Shown: one piece after another, positions 9,554 to 18,849 of the stretch
Layout: each line of letters begins with the position of its first letter
Position numbering within the stretch: the stretch's first letter is position 1
Assembly: GCA_025808875.1 (NCBI GenBank)
Contig: CP075528.1
Coordinates: 3,160,473-3,224,472 of the forward strand
Length of the DNA: 64,000 nt
Reading direction: 5' to 3'
DNA from: Enhydrobacter sp.
Lineage (GTDB): Bacteria > Pseudomonadota > Alphaproteobacteria > Reyranellales > Reyranellaceae
The notes under the pieces: model-generated
The model's database searches: none
What the model saw: only the letters and a program-made list of their open reading frames with translations
Told to the model about the DNA's origin: nothing
Made by a program: the position numbers and the translations under genes

Positions 9554-10360
9554 TCAGGCGGTGGCCGCCAGCCGGCCCCCGATCCGGACCGGCCGGATCG
9601 ACCTGGCGAGCCCGGTCTTGTCGTCGCTCTCGACAATCGCGGCGCAAAGGGTGCCCTCGCCGTCTGCGGGCACCAGCCGCTCGCCGGGCACCTTGCGGAT
9701 GAAGCGCTGGATGGCGATGTCCTTCTTCATGCCGATCACCGAATCGTAGTCGCCGCACATGCCGACATCGGTCTGGTAGGCGGTGCCGCCGGGCAGGACC
9801 CAGGCGTCGGCGGTGGGGATGTGGCTGTGCGTGCCGAGGACGGCCGACACGCGGCCATCGCAGAAATGGCCCATCGACTGCTTTTCGCTGGTCGCCTCGC
9901 CATGCACATCGACCAGGATGAAGTGCGCCGACCGGCCGAGCGTGTAGCGCGCGAGCTCCGCCTCGACCGCCCGGAACGGATCGTCGAGTGCGTCCATGAA
10001 CAGCCGGCACATGGCGTTGATCACCACGATCTTCTGGCCGCGCGCCGTCTCGAACAGGTTGACGCCCCAGCCCGGCGTGCCGGGCGGGAAATTCACCGGC
10101 CGCAGCAACCGCTTGTCCTGGGCGATGTAGGGCACGATCTCGCGCTGATCCCAGACGTGGTTGCCGGTGGTGATGCAGTCGACGCCCGCCTCGTGCAGTT
10201 CGCCGCAGATCTTGGCGGTGATGCCGTAGCCCGCGGCGGCGTTCTCGCCGTTGACCACGACGAAGTCGAGACCGAGCTCGCGACGCAGGCGCGGCACGTT
10301 GCCGATCACCGCCTCGCGGCCGGAGCGGCCGACGATGTCGCCGCAAAACAAAATCTTCAT
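9554..10360 (-). CDS. YmdB-family metallophosphoesterase (TIGR00282)
   Basis: Dinuclear-metal phosphoesterase; the Bacillus YmdB homologue hydrolyses 2',3'-cyclic nucleotides, and the substrate in proteobacteria is not established. It has 268 aa. Metal-binding motifs are CGDIVGRSG (Asp8), VNGENAA, TGNHVWD, VDVHGEATSEK and LGTHSHIPTADA. It sits 3 bp after the cyclo-ligase gene, in one transcription unit with the 6S RNA-fau region, and is followed by the tandem terminators. Confidence 0.93.
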   Translation of the reverse strand: MKILFCGDIVGRSGREAVIGNVPRLRRELGLDFVVVNGENAAAGYGITAKICGELHEAGVDCITTGNHVWDQREIVPYIAQDKRLLRPVNFPPGTPGWGVNLFETARGQKIVVINAMCRLFMDALDDPFRAVEAELARYTLGRSAHFILVDVHGEATSEKQSMGHFCDGRVSAVLGTHSHIPTADAWVLPGGTAYQTDVGMCGDYDSVIGMKKDIAIQRFIRKVPGERLVPADGEGTLCAAIVESDDKTGLARSIRPVRIGGRLAATA

Positions 10361-10363
10361 GGT

Positions 10364-10936
10364 TCAGACAAAGGCGCAAGCACGCCGGTCGGTCAACAGC
10401 CAATCGAGCCTTTGATCGTCCGGCTCGTGCGGCACCTCGGGCAGGAACTGCGCATCGAAGCCGACTCCCACGGCGGTCAGCGCACGCCGCGCGCGCAAAT
10501 GCACGAGCGTCCGATCGTAGAAGCCGCCGCCATATCCCAGCCGCCAGCCTTGCCGATCGCAGGCGAGGAGCGGCACGAGCAGGGCGTCGGGCTGCACGAT
10601 CGCGCGGCGCGCCGTCGGTTGAAGGGTGCCGAACAGGCCGGCCTCGAGCGAATCTCCGGGACGCCAGACGCGAAACGACAAGGGTTGTCCCTTCTCCCGC
10701 ACGACGGGGAGCGCGAGTTCGCAGCCTTCGTTGATCAGCTCGATCATCAACGGCCGCACGTCGATCTCCTCGCGCATCGGCCAGAAGCCCGCAACGCAGC
10801 AGGGCGAGGCGAACGGCCGCTCGTCGCGAAACGTGGCGACGAGCGCCTGCGCGGCCGAGCCGCGCTCGTCGGCGTCGAGGGCGGCGCGCCAGGCGAGCAT
10901 GGTCGCCCGCAGCGTGCGCTTTTCAGCGAGGGTCAT
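10364..10936 (-). CDS. fau: 5-formyltetrahydrofolate cyclo-ligase
   Basis: Converts 5-formyl-THF to 5,10-methenyl-THF with ATP. It has 190 aa from the ATG at 10936 (MTLAEKRTLRATM); a longer frame would run into the 6S RNA. The family signature GYGGGFYDRTL near the C-terminus is intact, as is WPMREEIDVRPL. Its position directly downstream of 6S RNA parallels the ssrS-fau arrangement of gammaproteobacteria, where the two are co-transcribed. Confidence 0.93.
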   Translation of the reverse strand: MTLAEKRTLRATMLAWRAALDADERGSAAQALVATFRDERPFASPCCVAGFWPMREEIDVRPLMIELINEGCELALPVVREKGQPLSFRVWRPGDSLEAGLFGTLQPTARRAIVQPDALLVPLLACDRQGWRLGYGGGFYDRTLVHLRARRALTAVGVGFDAQFLPEVPHEPDDQRLDWLLTDRRACAFV

Positions 10937-10952
10937 GACGAGCGGGGAGCAA

Positions 10953-11122
10953 GGTGGGGCGGCTCCACGATAGGCCGTGGTCGTAAAAACCTCCAAGGCC
11001 TGCAAAAGCAGGTGGGCGCCGTGTGACCAAGGCCACGGCCAAGGTCAGGGACAGCTCCCAGGAGATCTTTATTGGCCCCGGGGTTTTTAGGCGAACCACG
11101 CACCGCGCAGAATTCCGCCCCG
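10953..11122 (-). ncRNA. ssrS: 6S RNA
   Basis: 6S RNA mimics an open promoter and binds sigma70-RNA polymerase. I base the call on three things. First, the location between zapA and fau, its usual place in proteobacteria. Second, the 3'-side segment CACACGGCGCCCACCTGC, followed by a small CCTGC/GCAGG hairpin, which resembles alphaproteobacterial 6S. Third, a closing stem: GGGGCGG near 11121-11115 can pair with CCGCCCC at 10962-10956. A promoter TTGCGG (11156-11151), 17 nt, TAGATT (11133-11128) would start transcription near 11121. The ends are approximate. A covariance-model scan would settle it. Confidence 0.75.
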
Positions 11123-11127
11123 CACCG

Positions 11128-11156
11128 AATCTAGGCATTCGACGCGGCCACCGCAA
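11128..11156 (-). promoter_or_regulatory. Promoter for 6S RNA
   Basis: TTGCGG and TAGATT are separated by exactly 17 nt on the minus strand, placed so that the start falls at the predicted 5' stem of the 6S RNA. The zapA stop (11176) is just upstream. Confidence 0.5.
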
Positions 11157-11175
11157 TCCGGCACATCCGCCAAAA

Positions 11176-11511
11176 TCAGGCCGCGCCGCTCACCTTTCTC
11201 TGCATCTTGTCGACCCGGGCGGTGATCAGTTCCTCGAGGGCGGTCGCCAGGGTGTCGGCACTGTCCGACGCGCTGGCGCGCGCCGTCTCGGCCTGCCGGG
11301 CGATGCCGCGCGCCTCGCGACTCTCCTCGGCGAGCAGGATGGCGGCGAAAACCAGCAGCTTCACCTCGGGCGTGCCCGGCGGCATCTGCAGTCGCAACGC
11401 CGAAACCTTCTCGTCGACATAGGCGGCCAGTTCCTGAACGCGCTCTTCCTCGCCTGCGCCGCAGGCGAGCTCGTAGGTGCGATTGGCGATTTGAATCGAA
11501 ACCTGCGGCAT
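11176..11511 (-). CDS. zapA: Cell division protein ZapA
   Basis: Small FtsZ-ring-associated protein that cross-links FtsZ filaments. It has 111 aa. The N-terminal ZapA fold ([28 protein letters not shown]) is followed by a long helix (about 50-105) for tetramerisation. It lies 78 bp after a small coiled-coil gene that may be a second division factor, and precedes the 6S RNA. Confidence 0.92.
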   Translation of the reverse strand: MPQVSIQIANRTYELACGAGEEERVQELAAYVDEKVSALRLQMPPGTPEVKLLVFAAILLAEESREARGIARQAETARASASDSADTLATALEELITARVDKMQRKVSGAA

Positions 11512-11589
11512 TTCCGCTTCTCCATTTATTGCGCCCTGTTTTCGGGCGTTCGAGGGGGATTGAAGTCTACTTCGACGACGGCTCCGCCG

Positions 11590-11844
11590 TCACTGTTGAT
11601 CGGCCGCCAGCAGCGAGCGGATGTATTCCATCGCGCGCTCCAGGCGACCCTCCACTTCCGCCGCCACCTTCTTCAGTTCTTCGTGCTGCTCTTCGAGGCG
11701 ACTCAGCCGGCGGGCCAGGTCCTCTGCGCGGGCCCTCTCGGCGGCCAACCGCTGGTCGACCATCGATTCGAGACGATTGAGCGCGAAGTCCACGCGATCG
11801 GTCGCATTCGCAGGCTTCGGCATCGTCTGCTCCATGTGCGTCAC
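11590..11844 (-). CDS. Small coiled-coil protein, DUF4164-like
   Basis: An 84-aa, highly charged single-helix protein. Heptad-like Leu/Arg/Glu patterns run from about residue 18 to 72 ([30 protein letters not shown]). Small proteins of this type lie next to zapA in many alphaproteobacteria; the function is unknown to me, and a ZapB-like partner role is an inference. ATG at 11823 (MPKPAN) is an alternative start. It diverges from tkt across a 156-bp gap. Confidence 0.7.
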   Translation of the reverse strand: MTHMEQTMPKPANATDRVDFALNRLESMVDQRLAAERARAEDLARRLSRLEEQHEELKKVAAEVEGRLERAMEYIRSLLAADQQ

Positions 11845-12000
11845 CTTAAGTGCAGCGTCGGTGGACGGTCAACATGTGGTCCCTGTGGAGCAACGACGCC
11901 CGCAACATCTTGGCGCCGCGACGGGTTTTGCGCATTGACGCTCCGGGACGTGGCCGTCATGTTGCGCGCCATTCAAAAAACCACACGGCACCCGCATAAG

Positions 12001-14004
12001 ATGACCGAACAAGCCGCTGCCCATCGCGACATGGCGAACGCCATCAGGGCCCTGGCCATGGACGCCGTGCAGCAGGCGGATTCGGGCCATCCCGGCATGC
12101 CGATGGGAATGGCCGACGTCGCCACGGTCCTGTTCGCCAGGTTCCTGAAGTTCGACGCAACCGATCCGCACTGGCCGGACCGCGATCGCTTTGTCCTCTC
12201 CGCCGGCCACGGCTCGATGCTGCTCTATTCGCTGCTCCACCTGACTGGCTACGCCGACATGACGCTCGACGAGCTGAAGCGCTTCCGCCAGCTCGGCAGC
12301 CGCACCGCCGGCCATCCCGAGTACGGCCATGCCAGTGGCATCGAAACCACGACCGGACCGCTCGGCCAGGGGCTCGGCAACTCGGTGGGCTTCGCGCTGG
12401 CCGAACGGTTGCTCGCCCAGCGCTTCGGCCGCGACGTCGTCGATCACTACACCTACGTCATCGCCGGCGACGGTTGCCTGATGGAGGGCATCGGCCAGGA
12501 GGCCATCACGCTGGCCGGCCATCTCGGCCTCGGCCGGCTGATCGTGCTGTTCGACGACAACGGCATCTCGATCGACGGCCCGACCTCGCTGTCGACGTCG
12601 GAGGACCACAAGAAGCGCTTCGCCGCCGCCGGCTGGCACGTGCAGGGCGTCGACGGCCACGATCCCGAGGCGGTGACCCGCGCCATCCGCAAGGCGCGCA
12701 AGGTCGAGGACAAGCCGTCGCTGATCGCCTGCAAGACCGTGATCGGCTACGGCGCGCCGACCAAGGCCGGCACCGCCGCCACGCACGGCTCGCCGCTCGG
12801 CAAGGACGAGATCGCCGGCGCGCGCGAGAAGCTCGGCTGGGCACACGCGCCCTTCGACATCCCGGAGCCCGTCTTCACCGCCTGGCGCAAGGTCGGCGCG
12901 CGCGGCAAGTCGCAGCGCCGCAAGTGGGTCAAGCGCCACGCCGCGATGGCCGAGCCCGATCGCGCCGAGTTCGATCGGCGCATCAAGGGCGACATCCCGC
13001 CCGCCGTCGGCGAGGCGATCGCCGCCTTCAAGGAGAAGATCGCCGGCGAGAAGCCGTCGTGGGCCACGCGCAAGTCGAGCCAGGAGGCGCTCGAGGTGAT
13101 CAATCCCGTGCTGCCCGACACGGTCGGCGGCTCGGCCGATCTCACCGGCTCGAACAACACCAAGACCGCGACCCTGAAGGGCGCGAGCCGCACCGATGCG
13201 GCCGGGCGCTACGTCTATTACGGCATCCGCGAGCACGCGATGGCGGCGGCCATGAACGGCATGGCCCTGCATGGCGGCGTGATCCCCTACGGCGGCACGT
13301 TCCTGGTCTTCACCGATTACTGTCGCCCGTCGATCCGGCTCTCCGCACTGATGGGTCTGTGCGTGATCTATGTCATGACGCACGACTCGATCGGGCTCGG
13401 CGAGGACGGCCCGACGCACCAGCCGGTCGAACACCTGCCGGCCTTGCGCGCGATCCCGAATCTGCTGGTGATGCGGCCGGCCGACACCATCGAGACCGCC
13501 GAATGCTGGCAGATCGCGCTCGAAAGCCGCACGACCCCGAGCGTCATCGCGCTCACCCGGCAGAACCTGCCGACGGTGCGCGGTGCCTCGTCGGTTCAAG
13601 GGGGCGACGACAATCCGTGCCGCCGCGGCGCCTACATCCTGGCCGGCGATGGCGCCGCGCCGGTGCGCCTGATCGCATCGGGCTCGGAGGTCCATCTCGC
13701 GCTGGCGGCCCGCGATCTCCTGGCGAAAGACGGCATCCAGTCGGCGGTTGTGTCCATGCCGAGTTGGGAGTTGTTTGCCGTCCAGGACGACACATATCGG
13801 CGGCAGGTCATGGGCCCCGAGGGCACGGCGCGCGTCGCCTGCGAGGCGGCTACGGGCTTCGGCTGGGAGCGCTGGCTCGGCGCCAGGGGGGAGTTCGTCG
13901 GCATGAAGGGGTTCGGGGCGTCGGCCAAGGCGGGCGATCTCTTCAGGCATTTCGGCATCACCGCCGAGGCGATCGCGGCGGCGGCGCGTCGGCTGACAGG
14001 CTAA
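12001..14004 (+). CDS. tkt: Transketolase
   Basis: Thiamine-diphosphate enzyme of the pentose-phosphate pathway that moves two-carbon units between sugar phosphates. It has 667 aa, the standard length. Motifs: [15 protein letters not shown] near the N-terminus, TPP-binding [13 protein letters not shown], and [12 protein letters not shown] in the pyrimidine domain. An in-frame ATG at 11959 would add 14 residues (MLRAIQKT); family alignment favours 12001, although neither start has a strong ribosome site. gap follows after 11 bp, forming a central-carbon operon. Confidence 0.96.
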   Translation: MTEQAAAHRDMANAIRALAMDAVQQADSGHPGMPMGMADVATVLFARFLKFDATDPHWPDRDRFVLSAGHGSMLLYSLLHLTGYADMTLDELKRFRQLGSRTAGHPEYGHASGIETTTGPLGQGLGNSVGFALAERLLAQRFGRDVVDHYTYVIAGDGCLMEGIGQEAITLAGHLGLGRLIVLFDDNGISIDGPTSLSTSEDHKKRFAAAGWHVQGVDGHDPEAVTRAIRKARKVEDKPSLIACKTVIGYGAPTKAGTAATHGSPLGKDEIAGAREKLGWAHAPFDIPEPVFTAWRKVGARGKSQRRKWVKRHAAMAEPDRAEFDRRIKGDIPPAVGEAIAAFKEKIAGEKPSWATRKSSQEALEVINPVLPDTVGGSADLTGSNNTKTATLKGASRTDAAGRYVYYGIREHAMAAAMNGMALHGGVIPYGGTFLVFTDYCRPSIRLSALMGLCVIYVMTHDSIGLGEDGPTHQPVEHLPALRAIPNLLVMRPADTIETAECWQIALESRTTPSVIALTRQNLPTVRGASSVQGGDDNPCRRGAYILAGDGAAPVRLIASGSEVHLALAARDLLAKDGIQSAVVSMPSWELFAVQDDTYRRQVMGPEGTARVACEAATGFGWERWLGARGEFVGMKGFGASAKAGDLFRHFGITAEAIAAAARRLTG

Positions 14005-14015
14005 CGGAGGAAGAC

Positions 14016-15023
14016 ATGGCAGTTCGAGTTGCAATCAACGGCTTCGGGCGCATCGGCCGCAACGTGCTGCGCGCCATCATGGAGTCCGGCCGCAAGGACA
14101 TCGAGGTCGTCGCCATCAACGATCTCGGCCCGGTAGAGACAAACGCCCATCTCTTCCGCTTCGACTCGGTGCACGGCAAGTACAACGGCGAGGTCAAGGT
14201 CGACGGCGACACGCTCGACGTCGGTCGCGGCAAGATCAAGGTGACCGCCGAGCGCGATCCGGCAAAGCTGCCGCACAAGGCGCTGGGCGTCGACATCGCC
14301 ATGGAGTGCACCGGCATCTTCACCAGCAAGGACAAGGCCTCCGCGCACGTCGCCGCCGGCGCCAAGCGCGTGCTGGTTTCGGCTCCAGCCGACAACGCCG
14401 ACCTCACGGTCGTCTACGGCGTCAACCACGACAAGCTCACCAGGGATCACGTCGTCGTCTCCAACGCCTCGTGCACGACCAACTGCCTGGCGCCCGTCGC
14501 CAAGGTGCTGAACGACGCGGTCGGCATCGACAAGGGGTTCATGACCACCATCCACGCCTACACCGGCGACCAGCCGACGCTCGACACGATGCACAAGGAT
14601 CTCTATCGCGGCCGCGCGGCGGCGCTGTCGATGATCCCGACCTCGACGGGTGCGGCCAAGGCGGTCGGCCTGGTGCTGCCCGAGCTCAACGGCAAGCTCG
14701 ACGGCGTGGCGATCCGCGTGCCAACGCCGAACGTCTCCGTCGTCGACTTCAAGTTCGTCGCCAGGAAGAAGACCGACAAGGACGAGATCAACAAGGCGAT
14801 CAAGCTCGCCGCCGCCAACCAGCTCAAGGGCATCCTGGGCTGGACGGACGCGCCGAACGTGTCGATCGACTTCAACCACGACAGCCACTCCTCGACCTTC
14901 CACATGGACCAGACCAAGGTGATGGACGGCACGCTGGTGCGCGTCATGAGCTGGTACGACAACGAGTGGGGCTTCTCCAACCGCATGTCCGACACCGCGG
15001 TGGCGATGGGCAAGCTGGGCTAG
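14016..15023 (+). CDS. gap: Glyceraldehyde-3-phosphate dehydrogenase, type I
   Basis: Oxidises glyceraldehyde-3-phosphate to 1,3-bisphosphoglycerate. It has 335 aa. The Rossmann motif is [12 protein letters not shown], and INDL around residue 34 suggests NAD preference. The active-site segment is [11 protein letters not shown] with Cys153. A GGAGG ribosome site precedes the ATG. The stop (CTAG overlap) is shared with the convergent GntR gene, so there is no intergenic terminator. Confidence 0.97.
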   Translation: MAVRVAINGFGRIGRNVLRAIMESGRKDIEVVAINDLGPVETNAHLFRFDSVHGKYNGEVKVDGDTLDVGRGKIKVTAERDPAKLPHKALGVDIAMECTGIFTSKDKASAHVAAGAKRVLVSAPADNADLTVVYGVNHDKLTRDHVVVSNASCTTNCLAPVAKVLNDAVGIDKGFMTTIHAYTGDQPTLDTMHKDLYRGRAAALSMIPTSTGAAKAVGLVLPELNGKLDGVAIRVPTPNVSVVDFKFVARKKTDKDEINKAIKLAAANQLKGILGWTDAPNVSIDFNHDSHSSTFHMDQTKVMDGTLVRVMSWYDNEWGFSNRMSDTAVAMGKLG

Positions 15024-15739
15024 AGGCCGCGGAACGCCTCGGCCAGGTCGACCGGACCGCGGGTCGGCGGCCGCGCCGACTGCATTTCGACGAGACCCGT
15101 GAGATGGGCGAGCATCAACCTGCTCGCCCTTTCCGTTTTGCCCGCCGCGATCGCCGCGACGATGTCGCCGTGATCGTGGGGACCGGCGCAGTTGTGGAAC
15201 CGGGCCGGCGCCGACAACGAGAAATGCATCGTCGACCGCGCCAGCAGGCCGCCCAGCAGGTGCGCAAGCTGCGCGTTGCCGCAGAGTTCGGCCAGCAGGA
15301 CATGGAACCGGCCCGACAGCGCAAACAGGCTGGCGCGGTCGTCGCGCCGGATGGCGACCCGTTCCTGCCGGACGTGCGCCTTCAGCTTTCGCTTCTGATC
15401 CGGCGCGATGGCGGCGCTCAGACGGCGCACGATGCCGGCCTCCAGCAGCGCGCGCACCTCGTAGATCTCGCGGATGTCGTCGACCGACAGCGCCGGCACC
15501 ACGGTGCCGCGATTGGGGACGGCCTCGAGCCAGCCTTCGTGCACCAGCCGGTGCAACGCCTTGCGGACGCGCTCGCGACTGACCTTCAGCACGCGCGCCA
15601 GCACCGGCTCCTGCAGCCGGGCGCCGGGCGGCAGCCGGCCCATGTGCATGGCGCGCCGGATCGAGTCGTAGACCGCCTTGTCGGCGGCCACGTCGCCTTT
15701 GCGGGGCGGCCTGGTCTTCCTGCGGCTATCGGGCGTCAC
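15020..15739 (-). CDS. GntR-family regulator, FCD type (FadR subfamily)
   Basis: Probable repressor of the neighbouring ABC/ureide cluster. It has 239 aa from the GTG at 15739. An N-terminal winged helix spans about 20-90 ([27 protein letters not shown]). The helical FCD ligand-binding domain follows ([19 protein letters not shown], with His in RFHVLL). The ATG at 15766 is rejected because it lies inside a 12-bp palindrome that looks like the operator. The gene is divergent from the transporter operon and shares the regulatory region with it. Confidence 0.88.
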   Translation of the reverse strand: MTPDSRRKTRPPRKGDVAADKAVYDSIRRAMHMGRLPPGARLQEPVLARVLKVSRERVRKALHRLVHEGWLEAVPNRGTVVPALSVDDIREIYEVRALLEAGIVRRLSAAIAPDQKRKLKAHVRQERVAIRRDDRASLFALSGRFHVLLAELCGNAQLAHLLGGLLARSTMHFSLSAPARFHNCAGPHDHGDIVAAIAAGKTERASRLMLAHLTGLVEMQSARPPTRGPVDLAEAFRGL

Positions 15740-15757
15740 GGTACACCCTGATAAAAT

Positions 15758-15790
15758 AATGTGCACATTTTGTCAATAAATGTGCACATT
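15758..15790. promoter_or_regulatory. Twin GntR operator and promoter
   Basis: Two identical perfect 12-bp palindromes AATGTGCACATT lie at 15758-15769 and 15779-15790, with centres 21 bp apart (two helical turns). On the minus strand a consensus TTGACA (15776-15771) sits between them. TATCAG follows 17 nt further, so the first palindrome fills the spacer of the gntR promoter. The second lies upstream of the ABC operon. Autoregulation plus repression of the divergent operon is inferred. Confidence 0.8.
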
Positions 15791-15875
15791 CCGCTCGACT
15801 TCGGACCGTGACGCGCGCGCTCTCCGGAAGATCGCTTGGCACGCCGCTTGCGTCGCCCGTGCGACGGAGGGGTGA

Positions 15876-16973
15876 GTGCAGGCAGCGCGACAGACCAAGG
15901 CGGCACTGACCCTCGACGTCGAGGATCTGACCGTGCGCTACGGCCAGGCTCTCGCGGTCGACGGCGTGACGCTCTCCATCGAGCCCGGCGAGGTCGTCGC
16001 CCTGCTCGGGCCGTCGGGCTGCGGCAAGACCACCCTGCTGCGCGTCGTCGCGGGCTTCGTCCGCCAGGCCGCCGGCAGGGTCCGGGTCGACGGCACGCCG
16101 ATCGACCACCTGCCGGCCAACCAGCGCAATGTCGGCATCGTCTTCCAGAACTACGCCCTCTTCCCGCATATGACCGTCGAGGAGAACGTCGCCTACGGCC
16201 TGCGCGCCCGGGGCATGCGCGGGCCCGACGTGCTCGCCCGCGTCTCGCGCTTTCTCGACATCGTGCAGCTCGGTGGCTTCCGCCAGCGCCTGCCGCGCCA
16301 GCTTTCGGGCGGACAGCAGCAGCGCGTGGCTCTGGCCCGGGCGCTCGCCGTCGAGCCGTCGATCCTGCTGCTCGACGAGCCGTTCGCCGCTCTCGACCGA
16401 AATCTGCGCCTCGACATGCAGATCGAGGTCAAACGCCTGCAGCGCTCCCTCGGTCTCACCACCATCCTGGTGACCCACGACCAAGACGAGGCAATGAGCG
16501 TCGCCGACCGCATCGCCGTCATGAACGGGGGCAGGGTCGAGCAGTTCGATTCGCCGGTCGCCATCTACGATCGCCCACGCACCCTGTTCGTCAACGGCTT
16601 CATCGGCACCACCAACCTTTTGCCGGGCCGGATCGCCGCGCGCCGGGGCGAGACCGCGTCGGTGACGCTCGATTCGGGTGCCACGCTCGACTTGTCCGCG
16701 CCGCCGGCGCTCGAGGTCGGCGCGGCGGTGCTGCTGTCGGTTCGGCCCGAGCAACTCGTGCTGTCGTCGATGCCGGGACCGGACACCTGGCGCGTCGAAC
16801 CCGGCCTCAGCCTGCCGCTCGGCGCGCAGCTCGTGCACGAGGCGCGCACCGCCGACGGCACACCCCTCAAGATCGTCGAACCGCGCACCGCCGCTTCCAG
16901 CCCGGCAGGGCGCGTCTACTGCGCGCTCGCGACCGACGCGCGCCCGTCCCTGTTTCCGCGTGTCCCGTCATAA
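15876..16973 (+). CDS. PotA-type ABC transporter ATP-binding protein
   Basis: ATPase of a spermidine/putrescine-class importer. It has 365 aa. Walker A is GPSGCGKTT (about 45-53), the Q-loop is VFQNYALFPHM, the signature LSGGQQQRVALARAL (from about 143), and Walker B ILLLDEPFAALD. A C-terminal TOBE domain covers about 280-365. The GTG start at 15876 has a GGAGGGG ribosome site. It is the first gene of a five-gene import/catabolism run. The substrate is not polyamine by context; a ureide or related N-compound is more likely. Confidence 0.93.
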   Translation: MQAARQTKAALTLDVEDLTVRYGQALAVDGVTLSIEPGEVVALLGPSGCGKTTLLRVVAGFVRQAAGRVRVDGTPIDHLPANQRNVGIVFQNYALFPHMTVEENVAYGLRARGMRGPDVLARVSRFLDIVQLGGFRQRLPRQLSGGQQQRVALARALAVEPSILLLDEPFAALDRNLRLDMQIEVKRLQRSLGLTTILVTHDQDEAMSVADRIAVMNGGRVEQFDSPVAIYDRPRTLFVNGFIGTTNLLPGRIAARRGETASVTLDSGATLDLSAPPALEVGAAVLLSVRPEQLVLSSMPGPDTWRVEPGLSLPLGAQLVHEARTADGTPLKIVEPRTAASSPAGRVYCALATDARPSLFPRVPS

Positions 16974-16990
16974 CCCGAGGAGAGAGCCAG

Positions 16991-18010
16991 ATGTTCACCC
17001 GCAGAAACCTGCTCGCCGGCGCCAGCGCGCTCGGCGGCGCCGCCCTTCTTCCCTCGCTGGCCCACGCCAAGGGCAGCGTCATCGCCGCGACCTATCCGGG
17101 CAGCTGGGAAGAGGCCTACCGCACTGTCGTCGCGCCGGCGGTCAAGAAGTCACACGATATCGATCTCGAGTTGCAGCCGCTCTATGCCGTCGACCAGATC
17201 GCCAAGGTACGGGCCGCGCGCGGCGCACCCCCGTTCGACGCCTTCGTGCTCGATCCGGGGCCGCGCATCACCGGCATCGAGGGCGGCCTGTTCGAGAAGT
17301 TCGACGGCCGAAAGATCACCAACGCTTCCAAGCTGCCCGCCGGCATGATCGACGAATGGGGCATCTGCGTCGGCGCGCAGGTGGTCGGCATCGGCTACAA
17401 TCCCAAGAAGCTGCCGCCCCCCAAGGACTGGAAGGACCTGCTGGTCGATCCGTGGGTGTCGCGGCTCGGCATTACGGGCTTCCAGACCACCTTCGGCACG
17501 GTGTCGCTGATCGAGATCGCCAAGGCGTTCGGCGGTTCGGAAACCAACGTCGAGCCAGCTCTCGTCGAGCTCAAGAAGGCGCTGCCGAAGATCGCTGCAG
17601 TGGGCAACCCCGCCGCCATGGCCGGCCTGCTGCAGCAGGGCCAGTGCGACATCACCTACACCAACATCCAGACCGTCGCCATCCTCAAGAGCCGCGGCGT
17701 CGACATCGAGTTCGTCAAGCCGGCGAGCGGCGCAGTGGCCTTCTTCACCACCATGCACATCGCCAAGGGGTCGCAGGACGCCGAGAACGCCTACAAGTAC
17801 TTCGACACCGTGGTCAGCAAGGCGGTCGGCGACGTTCTCTGCAAGCCGCCGCACAACTTCATCCCGGTGAACAAGGAGGTCGTGCTGCCAGCGTCGCTGC
17901 CGATGCGGAACCTCGACGAGATGGCGACCTACGTCCGCCACGACTGGTCGAAGATCAATCCGCTGCGCGCGGGCTGGATCGAGAAGTTCAACAAGGAAAT
18001 GGCGAAGTGA
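16991..18010 (+). CDS. ABC transporter periplasmic substrate-binding protein (PotD/SBP_bac_8-like)
   Basis: Captures the substrate in the periplasm for the permeases that follow. It has 339 aa. A twin-arginine-like signal peptide (FTRRNLLAGASALGGAALL) ends at SLAHA. The mature protein starts KGSVIAATYPGSWEEAYR, a pattern of spermidine/putrescine or 2-aminoethylphosphonate binding proteins. It is preceded by GAGGAGAGAG. The stop overlaps the next gene's GTG (GTGA). Confidence 0.92.
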   Translation: MFTRRNLLAGASALGGAALLPSLAHAKGSVIAATYPGSWEEAYRTVVAPAVKKSHDIDLELQPLYAVDQIAKVRAARGAPPFDAFVLDPGPRITGIEGGLFEKFDGRKITNASKLPAGMIDEWGICVGAQVVGIGYNPKKLPPPKDWKDLLVDPWVSRLGITGFQTTFGTVSLIEIAKAFGGSETNVEPALVELKKALPKIAAVGNPAAMAGLLQQGQCDITYTNIQTVAILKSRGVDIEFVKPASGAVAFFTTMHIAKGSQDAENAYKYFDTVVSKAVGDVLCKPPHNFIPVNKEVVLPASLPMRNLDEMATYVRHDWSKINPLRAGWIEKFNKEMAK

Positions 18011-18849
18011 GATGGAGGCCGGCCGAGTGGCAGCTCGCGCTGCCGCTCGGCCTTGCCTTCGCCTCGCTGTTCGCCGCACCGCTGCTGCTTCTGGTCGGCG
18101 TGAGCTTCTTCAACGACGAGAGGATCACGCAGCCCGGCTTCGGCCAATGGATCAAGTTCTTCGGCGACCCCTTCCACTACAAGGTGATCGCCGACACCCT
18201 GCTGCTCGGCGCCAAGGCGGTGTTCGCCACCGTCGTCATCGGCTATCCGCTGGCACTGGTCTTCATCGACCTGCCGAGCCGCCTGCAGCGCGTCCTCCTG
18301 TTCGTCATCGTGATGCCGCTGCTGCTTTCCGTCGTGGTGCGCACCTTCGCCTGGATCGTGGTGCTGGGCCGCGAGGGCGTCGTCAACCAGCTCCTGATCG
18401 GACTCGGCGTCATCAGCGAGCCACTTCGCCTGCTGCAGACCGAGCTCGGCCTGGTGATCTCGCTGACCCAGATCGAGATGCCGCTGATGCTGCTGCCGCT
18501 GATCAGCGTCATGTCGCGGCTCGACCCCAACCTGCGCGACGCCTCGGCCTCGCTCGGTGCCTCGCGCTGGCGCACGCTCTTCACCGTGATCGTGCCGCTC
18601 AGCATGCCGGGCCTGATCGCCGGCTGCCTGCTAGTGTTCGCCAGCGCCACCACCGCCTTCATCTCCCAGACCGTGATCGGCGGGGTGCGGCTGATATACC
18701 TGCCGCTGCTGATCTGGCAGCAGTCGCTGGTGGTGTTCAACTGGCCCTTCGCCGCCGTCGCCTCGCTGTCGCTGCTGATCTCCGTGCTGTCGGTCATCGC
18801 CGCCCTCTCCTTCCTCGGCCGCCGCTCGAGCGGGAATCTCCATGGGTAG
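18007..18849 (+). CDS. ABC transporter permease (PotB-like)
   Basis: Inner-membrane permease of 280 aa with about six transmembrane helices. The EAA loop reads DASASLGASRWRTLFTVIVP (about residues 178-197), the contact site for the ATPase. The GTG start at 18007 overlaps the substrate-binding-protein stop; no better start fits the first transmembrane helix (LALPLGLAFASLFAAPLLLL). It overlaps the next permease by 8 nt. Confidence 0.9.
   Translation: MRWRPAEWQLALPLGLAFASLFAAPLLLLVGVSFFNDERITQPGFGQWIKFFGDPFHYKVIADTLLLGAKAVFATVVIGYPLALVFIDLPSRLQRVLLFVIVMPLLLSVVVRTFAWIVVLGREGVVNQLLIGLGVISEPLRLLQTELGLVISLTQIEMPLMLLPLISVMSRLDPNLRDASASLGASRWRTLFTVIVPLSMPGLIAGCLLVFASATTAFISQTVIGGVRLIYLPLLIWQQSLVVFNWPFAAVASLSLLISVLSVIAALSFLGRRSSGNLHG

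Noticed and set aside
15740..15766. GntR start at ATG 15766
   Set aside because: It lies inside the operator palindrome and upstream of the likely transcription start; GTG 15739 fits better.
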